Positions 53,985 to 62,041 are shown, numbered from the stretch's first letter. The stretch: DNA of 64,000 nucleotides from Burkholderia sp. OK233 (GCF_900230185.1 NZ_OCSR01000001.1:5518001-5582000), one strand, 5' to 3'. Notes: generated by a model not told the origin, from the sequence alone. Numbers and translations: made by a program.

Positions 53985-55622
53985 ATGACGACCGACCACA
54001 ATTCGCGACTCGCCCAGCACTTCCCTACGCCCGACCGCATTCCGGCGGAACACCGTCTCACCGCCCCCGTTCACCAGCGCGGTTTCCTGATCGGCGGCCA
54101 GATGCTCGCATGGGACGGCCCCCGTAAAGCCGTGCTGTCGCCGGTCTGCACGCGCGACCCGGTGACGGACGACGTGAGCCAGGTCGAGATCGGCAGCTAC
54201 CCGCTGATGGGTGAGGCGCAGAGCGACGCCGCTCTGGATGCCGCGGTCGCCGCGTACGACAACGGCCGGGGCCAATGGCCGACGATGACCGTGGCCGGCC
54301 GCATCGCCTGCATGCAAGCGTTCGTGAAAGGCATGGTCGAGCGCCGGCAGTCGATCGTCAACCTCCTCATGTGGGAGATCGGCAAGAGCCTCGCCGACTC
54401 GCGCAAGGAATTCGACCGCACCATCGAGTACATCCAGGCCACGATCGAAGCCCTGAAGGACATGGACAACGGCCATTCGCGATTCATGGTGGTCGAGGGA
54501 ACCATTGGCCAGGTCCGTCGCACTCCACTAGGCGTGGTGTTGTGCATGGGGCCCTACAACTACCCGCTCAACGAGACGTTCTGCACCCTGATCCCGGCGC
54601 TCCTCATGGGGAATACGGTGGTCCTCAAGCCGCCACAGTATGGCACCCTGCTGTTCGAACCCCTGCTCGTGGTGTTTCAGGAGGCGTTTCCGCCCGGTGT
54701 GGTCAATACCATCTACGCACCGGGTCAAGTGGTGGTGCCACGCATGCTGGCCTCGGGCAAGGTCAACGTGCTGGCCCTGATCGGCTCGAGCCGCGTCGCG
54801 GACCATCTGAAAAAGCAGCACCCCAAATCGCATCGTCTGCGCGCCGTGTTGGGTCTCGACGCGAAGAACGCAGCCATCGTGCTGCCCGACGCTGACCTGG
54901 ATCTCGCCGTCAAGGAGTGCCTGCTCGGCGCACCGTCGTTCAACGGGCAGCGCTGCACGGCCCTCAAAATGCTGATCGTGCACAGCAGTGTCGTCGACGC
55001 GTTCCTTGAACGCTTCACGGCTGAATTGGCGCGGCTCAAAATGGGCATGCCCTGGGAGGCCGGCGTGCAGATCACGCCGCTGCCGGGGCCGCATCGCACC
55101 GCCTACATGACAGAGGCGATCGACGACGCCAAGGCCAAGGGTGCGCGCGTCGTCAACGAGGGCGGCGGCGCATTCTGCAGCACGCTGTTCAACCCGGCTG
55201 TCGTCTACCCCGTGAAGGAGGGGATGAAGCTGTTCCGCGAGGAGCAGTTCGGTCCGGTCGTCCCAGTGATGAGCTTCGACGCCGTGGAAGAGGCACTCGA
55301 CTACGTGATCACCTCCGATCACGGGCAACAGGTGAGCATCTTCGGAACCGACGCCGCGCAGATCGGTGCGCTGGTGGATCCGCTCGTCAACCAGGTCTGC
55401 CGCGTGAACATCAACTGCCAGTGTCAGCGCGGGCCGGACGTCTTCCCGTTCGCCGGACGCAAGGATTCGGCCGAGGGCACGCTGTCGGTCAGCGACGCAT
55501 TGCGCGCGTTCTCGATCCGCTCGATGGTGGCCGCTAAACAGACCGAAGCGAACAAGGCACTGCTCAATACCATCGTGCGCGAGCACCAGTCGAAGTTCAT
55601 CAACACCGACTTCATCCTTTGA
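53985..55622 (+). CDS. gapN: GapN-like non-phosphorylating glyceraldehyde-3-phosphate dehydrogenase (ALDH family)
   Basis: The 545-residue ALDH shows CMGPYNYPLNETFCTLIPAL, GNTVVLKPPQYGTLLFEPLL, the nucleophile Cys324 in SFNGQRCTALKMLIVHSSVV, EEQFGPVVPVMSFD and QRGPDVFPFAGRKDSAEGTL. This pattern belongs to NADP-dependent GapN-type enzymes that oxidise glyceraldehyde 3-phosphate to 3-phosphoglycerate, giving NADPH without ATP. The position 34 residues before the Cys, normally the general-base Glu, is Gly290; Asp292 stands two residues later (VLGLDAKN). CGGAGA precedes the chosen ATG. It follows the sugar operon, consistent with triose oxidation. Confidence 0.8.
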   Translation: MTTDHNSRLAQHFPTPDRIPAEHRLTAPVHQRGFLIGGQMLAWDGPRKAVLSPVCTRDPVTDDVSQVEIGSYPLMGEAQSDAALDAAVAAYDNGRGQWPTMTVAGRIACMQAFVKGMVERRQSIVNLLMWEIGKSLADSRKEFDRTIEYIQATIEALKDMDNGHSRFMVVEGTIGQVRRTPLGVVLCMGPYNYPLNETFCTLIPALLMGNTVVLKPPQYGTLLFEPLLVVFQEAFPPGVVNTIYAPGQVVVPRMLASGKVNVLALIGSSRVADHLKKQHPKSHRLRAVLGLDAKNAAIVLPDADLDLAVKECLLGAPSFNGQRCTALKMLIVHSSVVDAFLERFTAELARLKMGMPWEAGVQITPLPGPHRTAYMTEAIDDAKAKGARVVNEGGGAFCSTLFNPAVVYPVKEGMKLFREEQFGPVVPVMSFDAVEEALDYVITSDHGQQVSIFGTDAAQIGALVDPLVNQVCRVNINCQCQRGPDVFPFAGRKDSAEGTLSVSDALRAFSIRSMVAAKQTEANKALLNTIVREHQSKFINTDFIL

Positions 55623-55623
55623 A

Positions 55624-55687
55624 GGGGGATGAACAAGGTCCGGTCTTATGCTCTGCAGCGCATAAGCGCTCACCTTGTTCATATCCC
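55624..55687. repeat. Nested inverted repeat with 16-bp repeat end
   Basis: ATGAACAAGGT (55629-55639) pairs with ACCTTGTTCAT (55672-55682). Inside it CTTATGC (55645-55651) pairs with GCATAAG (55660-55666). The left edge contains GGGGGATGAACAAGGT, found again at 29353-29368. It could act as a transcript end after gapN or be a small mobile-element relic. Confidence 0.5.
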
Positions 55688-55739
55688 AATAGCGCGCCAG
55701 CCAAAGCGACGCCGACGGATTTACTGAAAGGAATAGCAG

Positions 55740-56474
55740 ATGCCCGTGACGCACTTTTATGCTCGGACGATGTATTCGCGCCTGAGCGTCGCAGTTCCGC
55801 AACCGCTTGTAGCATTGGGTGAGTTTGTCGGCGCGCGTGCGAAGCACATGAACGATGCCTACGAAAACTTCCATCTAGATCATTGCGAGAATATAGCGCG
55901 CAGGGCGGCCGACATTTCTTTCTATGAGCAAGCAATCAGCGACGAATTGAAAAGTGCCGACATGTTCGGCGCGGCGCTGATTCTTCCGACCCAACTGACA
56001 GGCTATTTGGGTTCCGTCAAATCGTTCCTGGACGCAATCGCCGTTTGCCTCAACGACCTGTTTTCGCTGAAACTTGCGCCACTCAATATCGACTTGTGCA
56101 GGCCCAAACTATTGGAGATGCTCGCTGCAAAGGATGCTGTGACCGGCTCCCGTTACGCTATGCACTCAGACTTCTACGCTGCGGTGATCCGTTGGCGCAA
56201 CGCCGCTGAACATCAAGTAGCACCGCTGGTGTTCGTCTGCGGCACAACGGAAGCGCGGCGCGGCCTAGAAACAGGACAAACCTCCCGGGCAGACGTTGAA
56301 ATCCGCCTTGTTAACCAGCCAGGTCTTCGTCCGTCCGATGTCGTCAAATTGCCGGGCGCTATCAAGTGGACGCAACCGGATTCCTTCTTTCCGATTTGGC
56401 GGGTTTCAATCGACCATTTACTGAAGGATGTATGTGAGGAGATCATTGCCCATTGTCCGGACGGTACAAAGTGA
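55740..56474 (+). CDS. HEPN-motif hypothetical protein
   Basis: The 244-residue, largely helical protein follows AAGGAATAGCAG. The stretch AVIRWRNAAEHQ (about residue 160) contains R-N-x-x-x-H, the active-site signature of HEPN ribonucleases. The preceding helices (SVKSFLDAIAVCLNDLF) fit the four-helix HEPN bundle. HEPN proteins are often RNase toxins or defence effectors. It stands just before the HigBA pair, in convergent orientation, in an island-like patch. No antitoxin of the MNT type is adjacent. Family assignment beyond the motif is not possible. Confidence 0.55.
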   Translation: MPVTHFYARTMYSRLSVAVPQPLVALGEFVGARAKHMNDAYENFHLDHCENIARRAADISFYEQAISDELKSADMFGAALILPTQLTGYLGSVKSFLDAIAVCLNDLFSLKLAPLNIDLCRPKLLEMLAAKDAVTGSRYAMHSDFYAAVIRWRNAAEHQVAPLVFVCGTTEARRGLETGQTSRADVEIRLVNQPGLRPSDVVKLPGAIKWTQPDSFFPIWRVSIDHLLKDVCEEIIAHCPDGTK

Positions 56475-56520
56475 CGCGGTCTTTGCCGGATAGCCAGGGC
56501 GATTGCCCCTAGGCGTTCCC

Positions 56521-56829
56521 TCATGCCGCTTCCAGTTCGGGGGCGCGCGCAACCTTCGGCACGCCCTGCTGGCGGGCTTGCCAAAGGTCATACGATGCCT
56601 GCTTGGAGATCCACATATCGGCGCGTCCGCCGCGCTCTACGCCGAGCCATCCTTCGATGCGCAGCGCCATCTCGGGCGAGATACCAGCGCGGCCATGCAG
56701 CACGCGCGAAAGGGTTGTCCGGGTAACGCCAAGCTGCTCGGCGGCCTCGGTTACGTTCAGCCCGAGCGCCGGGAGAATGTCCTCGCGCAGGGTTTCGCCG
56801 GGGTGCGGCGGGTTGTAGATTCGGCTCAT
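56521..56829 (-). CDS. higA: HigA-type antitoxin, HTH regulator
   Basis: The 102-residue protein begins MSRIYNPPHPGETLREDILP and has a Cro/C1 helix-turn-helix (NVTEAAEQLGVTRTTLSRVL, HGRAGISPEMALRIEGWLGV), the HigA/VapI pattern. It neutralises HigB and represses the operon. GAGGTACGCAAA precedes the ATG at 56827-56829. It lies 10 bp after higB, the toxin-first order usual for hig loci. Confidence 0.93.
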   Translation of the reverse strand: MSRIYNPPHPGETLREDILPALGLNVTEAAEQLGVTRTTLSRVLHGRAGISPEMALRIEGWLGVERGGRADMWISKQASYDLWQARQQGVPKVARAPELEAA

Positions 56830-56839
56830 TTTGCGTACC

Positions 56840-57118
56840 TCAGTGATAGTCCTGGTAATCCACCAGTACTGCGTCTGTGCCTTCAAAGCGGAAGGTAAGT
56901 CGCCAGTTTCCATTAACCGACACAGCGTAGTGCCCTGCCAGTGCGCCGGCCAATGGATGAAATCTCCAGCCCGGCACGTTCATATCCTGCGCCGATTGCG
57001 CATCATCCAAGTGATCTAGCTGGCGACGCAGCTTCGAGGCATGGTCCGGGCGAATGCCTGCTCGGCTACCCGTCTCAAAAAAATCCTGCAGCCCCTTATG
57101 GTTGAATGTTCTTATCAT
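56840..57118 (-). CDS. higB: HigB-type mRNA-interferase toxin
   Basis: The 92-residue RelE-superfamily toxin begins MIRTFNHKGLQDFFETGSRA and has the core HASKLRRQLDHLDDAQ, MNVPGWRFHPLAGALAGHYA, VSVNGNWRLTFRFEG and the C-terminal VDYQDYH. HigB cuts mRNA on the ribosome. The start is set by homology; an in-frame upstream start at 57142 is possible. Confidence 0.93.
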   Translation of the reverse strand: MIRTFNHKGLQDFFETGSRAGIRPDHASKLRRQLDHLDDAQSAQDMNVPGWRFHPLAGALAGHYAVSVNGNWRLTFRFEGTDAVLVDYQDYH

Positions 57119-57632
57119 TTCTGGTGGGTAGTGTGTCGTCACACTATACGCTTGGATCGGATGACAATCAAGATCGGAATATCTGGATATGTAAGGGGTT
57201 TCTTCGGTCTCGCGAGTCCTCGGCGGCCCTGTCCCGAGGGGGACACAACCCCAGTTTTTCCCCGCGGAAAACCCCTAGCTTAATAGCTGCCCAAGGAGCG
57301 GCATGCGAGGACCGCTCGCGCTCTCAGGGGACGGGCAGGGTGCCCGATGCGTCGATATCCGCTGACGCGGCCCGCTCGCCTGATCGACCGTCGATACTGA
57401 GCGGCAAGCAGAACCGCAGGATATTTAAGGCGTGTTGCTGGCTCGCCGGTTCGAATCCGGCTGGGAGCCTCGCATTTTTCGGTATAAGCCGCCGTATGAG
57501 TCGGGCCTCGAATCGTTACCCAGTAAGGCCAGAACACCCTTGCATCAAAAGGAGAGGCTAGCCGGACGCCACGCTGCACAAGGCTTCCACGCCTTCAATC
57601 CACAAACTATGCATCGCTAGGGTAAAGGTCCG
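57119..57632. other. 514-bp stretch with no protein gene
   Basis: It contains a tRNA T-arm-like remnant near 57445. Minus-strand frames through it give the Arg-rich pseudo-proteins that typically arise across tRNA-like sequence. No coding gene is supported. Confidence 0.5.
57445..57469 (+). other. tRNA 3'-end (T-arm) remnant, possible old attachment site
   Basis: GCCGG-TTCGAAT-CCGGC is a perfect T-arm with the invariant TTCGA loop, followed by a seven-base acceptor-like TGGGAGC. The complementary GCTCCCA 5' acceptor strand, D-arm and anticodon arm are not upstream. Partial tRNA 3' ends are what integrative elements leave at attachment sites. Confidence 0.4.
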
Positions 57633-58343
57633 GTCTGGCGAGCTTCGCAGCTGGCCGCCGGTTTCGATCGGGTGGTGTCGTGCGGCCACACCGCGCTGGC
57701 CGTCGAGCTGCCGGGCGGCGGCTGGCCCGCGGGCGCGCTCACGGAACTGCTCGCTCCGCAGCCGGGCTGCGGTGAACTGCGTCTGCTGCAGCCCGCGCTG
57801 GCGACCGTCGGATCCCGCCCCTTGCTCCTGCTGCAGCCGCCGCATCGGCTACAACCCGCCGGACTGGCGTGGCTGGGCATTCCCGCGGCACAGGCTTGCG
57901 TGCTGCGCGCCTCCCGCACGGCCGATGCGTTGTGGGCCGCCGAGCAGATCCTCCGTGCCGGCACCTGCGGCGCCCTGCTCTTCTGGCAGGCCGAAGTCCG
58001 GCAGGAAGCGCTCCGGCGCCTGCATCTGGCCGCGCAGGCCTCGGACACCCTGCTGTTCCTGTTTCGCCCGCTCGCAGCCGCCCAGGCGACATCGCCGGCG
58101 CCGCTGCGGCTTGCGCTGCGAGCCGCCAGGGGTGGTATTGAAGCGACGTTCGTCAAACGCCGCGGACCGCAGCGCGACGAACCCGTTTTCGTTCCTCTCG
58201 TACCTTCACCTGCCCTGTTGAGCCGATATGCAACTCTGGATCGGCGTACAACCCAAAGGCAAGCGCGGGCCGAAGTCGGGGACCAAACCGGCGAAGTATC
58301 GCGACCCATTGTCCGGTGCTACATGGAGCGGCATGGGACGTGA
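57633..58343 (+). pseudogene. imuA: ImuA (SulA-like, mutasome component), 5'-truncated and 3'-altered
   Basis: The readable protein VWRASQLAAGFDRVV, LPGGGWPAGALTELL, GELRLLQPALATVGSRPLLL, ADALWAAEQILRAGTCGALL, APLRLALRAARGG and FVKRRGPQRDEPVFVPL is ImuA, which works with ImuB and DnaE2 in SOS mutagenesis. An in-frame TAG precedes the homology and no ATG start is present, so a few N-terminal residues are lost. After VFVPL the frame continues into foreign sequence to 58343. The expected imuB and dnaE2 are missing downstream. Confidence 0.75.
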
Positions 58344-58395
58344 GCCGTTGTGGATCAGAGGGCAGTCGCGCGAGCAGTTTTTGATTAACCCCTGA
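58228..58395 (+). pseudogene. Chimeric ORF: imuB start fused to H-NS C-terminal domain
   Basis: ATG at 58228 opens MQLWIGV, the usual first residues of ImuB at the usual place overlapping imuA. It then switches to PKGKRGPKSGTKPAKYRDP, SGATWSGMGREPLWIRG and REQFLINP, the DNA-binding C-terminal domain of H-NS family proteins. The 55-codon frame is open and could give an H-NS-like minor-groove binder without the oligomerisation domain. It marks a recombination joint near 58248. Confidence 0.6.
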
Positions 58396-58412
58396 GCCCA
58401 CGGAAAAGCCAT

Positions 58413-58631
58413 ATGAAACTCATCCCTGTTGCGCTATCCCTGATCCTCACTGGCTGCGGCCAAGCATCGCATGATGCTTCGCCCACGGCATCAGGCCACC
58501 ACCAACTGGCTGTGGATGGCGGCGGCAATGCGTGGCGATTAGATACGAACACGGGCGAAATGAAGCGTTGTTGGCAAGGCACCCCACCAGCAAAAACGGC
58601 GCCGAGTTGCTATACCGCGACTCAGGAGTGA
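58413..58631 (+). CDS. Small lipoprotein
   Basis: A 72-residue protein with signal MKLIPVALSLILTGCGQ (lipobox LTGC). The rest is Gly/His-rich, with a C-terminal region containing Cys residues (GEMKRCWQGTPPAKTAPSCY). It is probably attached to the outer or inner membrane. Function unknown. A second lipoprotein gene follows. Confidence 0.6.
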   Translation: MKLIPVALSLILTGCGQASHDASPTASGHHQLAVDGGGNAWRLDTNTGEMKRCWQGTPPAKTAPSCYTATQE

Positions 58632-58716
58632 CGCGATCCCCACGCGCCTAACGCAAGGAAACGCGAGGCAGAATCGTCGTCGTAGCAGCACAAGACCCAT
58701 CATCAACAGGGAAAAC

Positions 58717-58908
58717 ATGAATCGATCGATCATCGTGGTCGCGCTGATGCTTGCCGGATGTGCATCACCGGCGGTTTTTCGTGACCCCAAGACGGGGCAA
58801 GTGGCTCAATGCAATGCAACAACGCCGGGAATTTTCCCGATCATCGCTCAACACGAGATTGACGATTGCGCAGCAGCTTATGGGCGCATGGGCTGGCAGA
58901 AGCAGTAG
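58717..58908 (+). CDS. Small lipoprotein
   Basis: The 63-residue protein begins MNRSIIVVALMLAGCASPAV (lipobox LAGC) and has FRDPKTGQVAQCNATTPG and DDCAAAYGRMGW. This type of short lipoprotein with a second Cys pair is common in phage and island cargo of Burkholderiales. AGGG precedes the start. Function unknown. Confidence 0.65.
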   Translation: MNRSIIVVALMLAGCASPAVFRDPKTGQVAQCNATTPGIFPIIAQHEIDDCAAAYGRMGWQKQ

Positions 58909-58959
58909 AGCGGACTGGTGCATGGAAAAGCCGGCGGGTCCGGTGCAAAGGAGAGACAC

Positions 58960-59136
58960 GTGATCATCAGGATTGAAGTTTCGGATGCGGAACTCGAAGA
59001 AATGGAATGCGCCTCGCTTGAAGAGTTTGAGGAACAGATCCGCAACCAACTCGATAACGGCGTCGTGACCAGCGACGGTGGTGCTGGTTCCGACTGGATG
59101 GCGGAGTACGAGCTCGAAGTCGTCAAAGCCGACTGA
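58960..59136 (+). CDS. Small acidic protein
   Basis: GTG at 58960, after AAAGGAGAGACAC, begins a 58-residue, strongly acidic protein (IIRIEVSDAELEEMECASLE, EEFEEQIRNQLDNG, SDWMAEYELEVV). It is similar in character to small phage proteins. The next gene is also acidic and coiled-coil rich. Function unknown. Confidence 0.55.
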   Translation: MIIRIEVSDAELEEMECASLEEFEEQIRNQLDNGVVTSDGGAGSDWMAEYELEVVKAD

Positions 59137-59220
59137 CCTCAGACCGGAAAAGCCTTGGCGATCGTGAGTTAATTGACGCGGCCCAGCAGCAGGACTCGGG
59201 CATCACGAAAGAGGACAAGC

Positions 59221-59646
59221 ATGGCATTCAAGATCAAAGCCGCCGATCAGAAGCGCATCGACGCAGCGTTCGGCGAACTGACGGCGCAGCGGAGCACGTT
59301 GGAAGAGTCTTTGCGTGTGTTCAATGAGGCGGTTGCGGCTGCACGTGCGAAGCTGGAACTAGACGTGGACGCATATAACGAAAAGGCCGATGCGGCGCGG
59401 GGCATGCTCGATGACGTGCATCGTGAGCTTGAAGATGAATTCGATGATAGGTCGGCGAACTGGCAGAACGGCGACAAGGGAATCGCGACGAAGGAATGGA
59501 TCGATTCGATCAGCGCGTTGACCGAGGAATTAACCGAGGCGGCGCTCGACGTCTTCCCCGAATCGCTCGAATTTGAGGATGTGATCGGCGATGACCCCGC
59601 CGAGGGCTACGACGAACTGGACAAGGAAGCGCCAGGCGCAGAGTAA
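59221..59646 (+). CDS. Acidic coiled-coil hypothetical protein
   Basis: From the ATG after AGAGGACAAGC the 141-residue protein begins MAFKIKAADQKRIDAAFGEL. It has a long helical stretch (LEESLRVFNEAVAAARAKLE) and an acidic tail (EFEDVIGDDPAEGYDELDKE). It is probably of phage or island origin. No enzymatic motif. Confidence 0.6.
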   Translation: MAFKIKAADQKRIDAAFGELTAQRSTLEESLRVFNEAVAAARAKLELDVDAYNEKADAARGMLDDVHRELEDEFDDRSANWQNGDKGIATKEWIDSISALTEELTEAALDVFPESLEFEDVIGDDPAEGYDELDKEAPGAE

Positions 59647-60088
59647 TCAGCGGCGGCCTGACATACCGAGGAAAAGCTCTTGGTGCGAGCTGCGCCCTAT
59701 TCGATTGACGATGGGAAAAACTTCGGGATGCCATATGTGGCTCGTCGTCTCCGGCGGCTACGCCGCCTTCCAGGGGTGCCGTCAAGATTCGGACGACAAT
59801 GTAAGTTAGCCGCATTGCGCAATCAATAAAATCAAAGGCGTGGCAGCGGGCAATATTTCTCGATCGGCTTTTGAAGGCAGACTTGGTGCCCAGCCTTGTG
59901 CGACAAGGCCTTCAGGATCTCTGGCGTACGCAAACGTCCGAATCTTGGCGCCACCCCAAATCGGATGCGAAGCGAAGAGGCAGCCTAGGGTCTTCCACGT
60001 TCTGCCGGCAGGCAGCACCGCTTCCCAAGCGCCCTCTCACCGCCTAGACTTCGGTCATCACGCGGGACTCTTACCCGACAGGTGACCG
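59647..60088. other. 442-bp stretch without a supported gene
   Basis: Only short frames without homology occur. It may contain the promoter of the following two-gene unit. Confidence 0.3.
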
Positions 60089-60667
60089 ATGCCTCCATCC
60101 GATGCAGGTTTACTTACCGCGGTGCTCGATGCCGTCGCCCGGCGCGACAGCCTGGTACCGGACGACTGGACGAATGTCATCTCGTTTGTCTCTCTGCGCC
60201 CGCCCGACAGGTTCGATCGTGACGCATTCGAAAGACTGCGCTCGATGATGAAGGCCGACTACGGCCTCGAACTGACTGTTGTCGGCGGCGCCTACGGATG
60301 TTTCAAGCTGTTCGTGCGTGTCGAGCATTCACTGGACGGCAAGGCGACGACCGTGGAAGTAGATTCCAACACGCAGCCCGATCCGGATCTGTTGGGCACC
60401 GTCCTGCGGCAAATCATGAATTCCCCGTCCCTGCGGAAGGAGCTCGCCGAATCCGGCATCGCCAAGGTGCAGACCCGCGAGGTCACGTACGACGTGCGCA
60501 CCGAGCAACGCAGTCCGGGGCACGGCGGCGACCGGCCGATCATCATCGTGAACGGGCCGGTCGGCTCGATCGGCAACGAGAACACGATTTCGGACACGGA
60601 TATCAGCGCGGGACAAGAGCGGCCGCCGGCCGCCCGCGACTCACGCAAGCCCGGGCCGGGAATGTGA
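60089..60667 (+). CDS. Hypothetical protein with SIGNEN motif, first of a pair
   Basis: The 192-residue protein has a globular N-terminal part of about 120 residues (LLTAVLDAVARRDSLVPDDW, FERLRSMMKADYGLELTVVG) and PSLRKELAESGIAKVQ. Its tail has VNGPVGSIGNENTISDTDI, almost the same pattern as the start of the next protein. The N-terminal part resembles small adaptor (effector-associated-like) domains only in general character. Function unknown; probably co-transcribed with the gene 31 bp downstream. Confidence 0.6.
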   Translation: MPPSDAGLLTAVLDAVARRDSLVPDDWTNVISFVSLRPPDRFDRDAFERLRSMMKADYGLELTVVGGAYGCFKLFVRVEHSLDGKATTVEVDSNTQPDPDLLGTVLRQIMNSPSLRKELAESGIAKVQTREVTYDVRTEQRSPGHGGDRPIIIVNGPVGSIGNENTISDTDISAGQERPPAARDSRKPGPGM

Positions 60668-60698
60668 CCGGGGTCCCAAAGGAGAAAGGAGCGAGATA

Positions 60699-61052
60699 GT
60701 GAACAAGACCACCGAAGTTAAAGGCGCCGTAGTTTCGATCGGCGACTTCAACGAGATTCACGACGTCAACGTGCAGGTCAACATGGTCGAGGCAATGGCC
60801 GACGGCGAACTGCGCTCGCTGGCTGAGCAGCTCGCTTCCCTGCGGCAGGCGCTGCAGTCCAAGGCGGCATCGGCCGACGATTTCGTCGAGCTCGGCCAGC
60901 TCGCCCAAGCGGAAAAGGCCGCTCAGGCCGGGGACAAGACCGACGTGTTCGATGCGCTGAAGAAGGTCGGCCGGTGGAGCCTCGACGCCGCCAGGGATCT
61001 CGGCGTCGCCCTCCTCGCCGAAGTCATCAAGAAGTCGGCCGGGATCGGCTGA
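60699..61052 (+). CDS. Hypothetical protein with SIGDFN motif, second of a pair
   Basis: The 117-residue protein begins with the motif VKGAVVSIGDFNEIHDVNV. A helical part follows (LRSLAEQLASLRQALQSKAA, LGQLAQAEKAAQAGDKTD) and an amphipathic C-terminus (LKKVGRWSLDAARDLGVALL). Similar small helical proteins with GNxN-type segments occur beside STAND/NACHT and other conflict systems, as far as I recall. The start codon at 60699 is ATG-like GTG (frame begins GTGAACAAGACC) after GGAGAAAGGAGCG. Confidence 0.6.
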   Translation: MNKTTEVKGAVVSIGDFNEIHDVNVQVNMVEAMADGELRSLAEQLASLRQALQSKAASADDFVELGQLAQAEKAAQAGDKTDVFDALKKVGRWSLDAARDLGVALLAEVIKKSAGIG

Positions 61053-61383
61053 CGCGCGGGCAGGCAGCTCAGGAACTCCCGGGAATTCCTGAGACAGCCG
61101 GATTGACATGCGATACCGCGGCCGGCCGGTCGGAATCGCCCTCAACCACGCGCTCGACCACGCCGTCAACCCATATGCGACGAGCTCATATGCCAGTTAT
61201 TGCCTTAACAGCTGTTCTCGCCTCGACACACAGCGGCCCGAAGCGCACAGTACGTCGGGCTACCGGTCGCTCAAAAAAAGGCGAATGACGGCCGCGTGGC
61301 ACCTACTCTCCTTGTAATTTCCCGTTGTTGTCATACGATTAAGGTGCCCTGAATTGGGGGTTCGACCACATCGAGAGTTGACC
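61053..61383. other. 331-bp stretch without a supported gene
   Basis: No conserved reading frame is seen. It probably holds the promoter for the small basic protein at 61384. Confidence 0.3.
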
Positions 61384-61524
61384 ATGGCAACAGGCAAGAA
61401 ACCCGCATCGGACGCGGGCAAGATCCTGCGTGATCCGAAATCGTCCAGGAAGGAGAAAGAGGTCGCCGCTTCGGACCTCTCCCAGCGCAAGGGCGCAACC
61501 TCGGGCAAGCCGAAGAAGAAGTGA
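61384..61524 (+). CDS. Small lysine-rich protein
   Basis: A 46-residue protein, MATGKKPASDAGKILRDPKS then KEKEVAASDLSQRKG and a KPKKK end. Short, basic, Ala/Ser/Lys-rich proteins of this pattern are common in Burkholderia genomes. A disordered nucleic-acid-binding role is possible but unproven. Confidence 0.55.
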   Translation: MATGKKPASDAGKILRDPKSSRKEKEVAASDLSQRKGATSGKPKKK

Positions 61525-61708
61525 CTTTCATGGGCGCGGGGGGTGGGTTCTTCGGAACCGCCTTCCGCGCTTTATTCGGTGCAGTTACTATTGATAAAAT
61601 ATGTTATCAATAGTAGTTTGGTCAGCAGCATGGCTGACAGGTCAGTGGCCAAAATCACCGACCCGTCACGGACTGCCGGGTGACGGTGAAAACGATCGGG
61701 ATTGGCGC

Positions 61709-61834
61709 TTAGTGAACGAGATGCTGGACCTGAGTCACCACAATCACCGCGTACGCATGGATCAAGGCAACTGCAATAGCCTTGACCGCATTGATGGCGG
61801 CGACGATGACCTTGGTTCGATCAACCGTTTTCAT
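61709..61834 (-). CDS. Possible 41-residue membrane peptide
   Basis: MKTVDRTKVIVAAINAVKAI and AVALIHAYAVIVVTQ form one hydrophobic helix from the ATG at 61832-61834 to the stop at 61709. No good ribosome binding site is visible. It could be a phage holin-like or toxin-like peptide, or chance. Confidence 0.3.
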   Translation of the reverse strand: MKTVDRTKVIVAAINAVKAIAVALIHAYAVIVVTQVQHLVH

Positions 61835-61852
61835 TTGCTTGTGCCAATAAAA

Positions 61853-61908
61853 GACCCGCCTCGAGGGCGGGTCAGAAATGCAAAAGGCCGCACGATTGGC
61901 GGCCTTTT
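61853..61908. terminator. Back-to-back terminator hairpins
   Basis: GACCCGCC (61853) pairs with GGCGGGTC (61866-61873). Eight bases later AAAAGGCCGC (61882-61891) pairs with GCGGCCTTTT (61899-61908). The second is a symmetrical A/T-tailed stem that can stop transcription in both directions. Confidence 0.7.
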
Positions 61909-62041
61909 GCGAAGTGTCGGGGCGCACGAACGCCCACTGGCGAAATACTACGCGATATCCGCCAGAAACAACAGGCCCCGGTTCCATGGTTCGGGTGTCT
62001 GTCCGGATCCGCGGCCGACCACCGCACAGCCAGGAAACAGG

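Larger units (their letters stand above)
61525..62041. other. 517-bp stretch with terminator hairpins
   Basis: It holds two strong adjacent hairpins (61853-61908) and a possible short minus-strand membrane peptide (61709-61834). No larger gene is supported. Confidence 0.4.

Noticed and set aside
57280..57579. 99-codon minus-strand frame (RIRTGEPATRLKY region)
   Set aside because: It reads across tRNA-like sequence and has the Arg-rich look of a well-known false gene type.
59806..60018. 70-codon minus-strand frame
   Set aside because: No ribosome binding site or conserved motif; likely chance.
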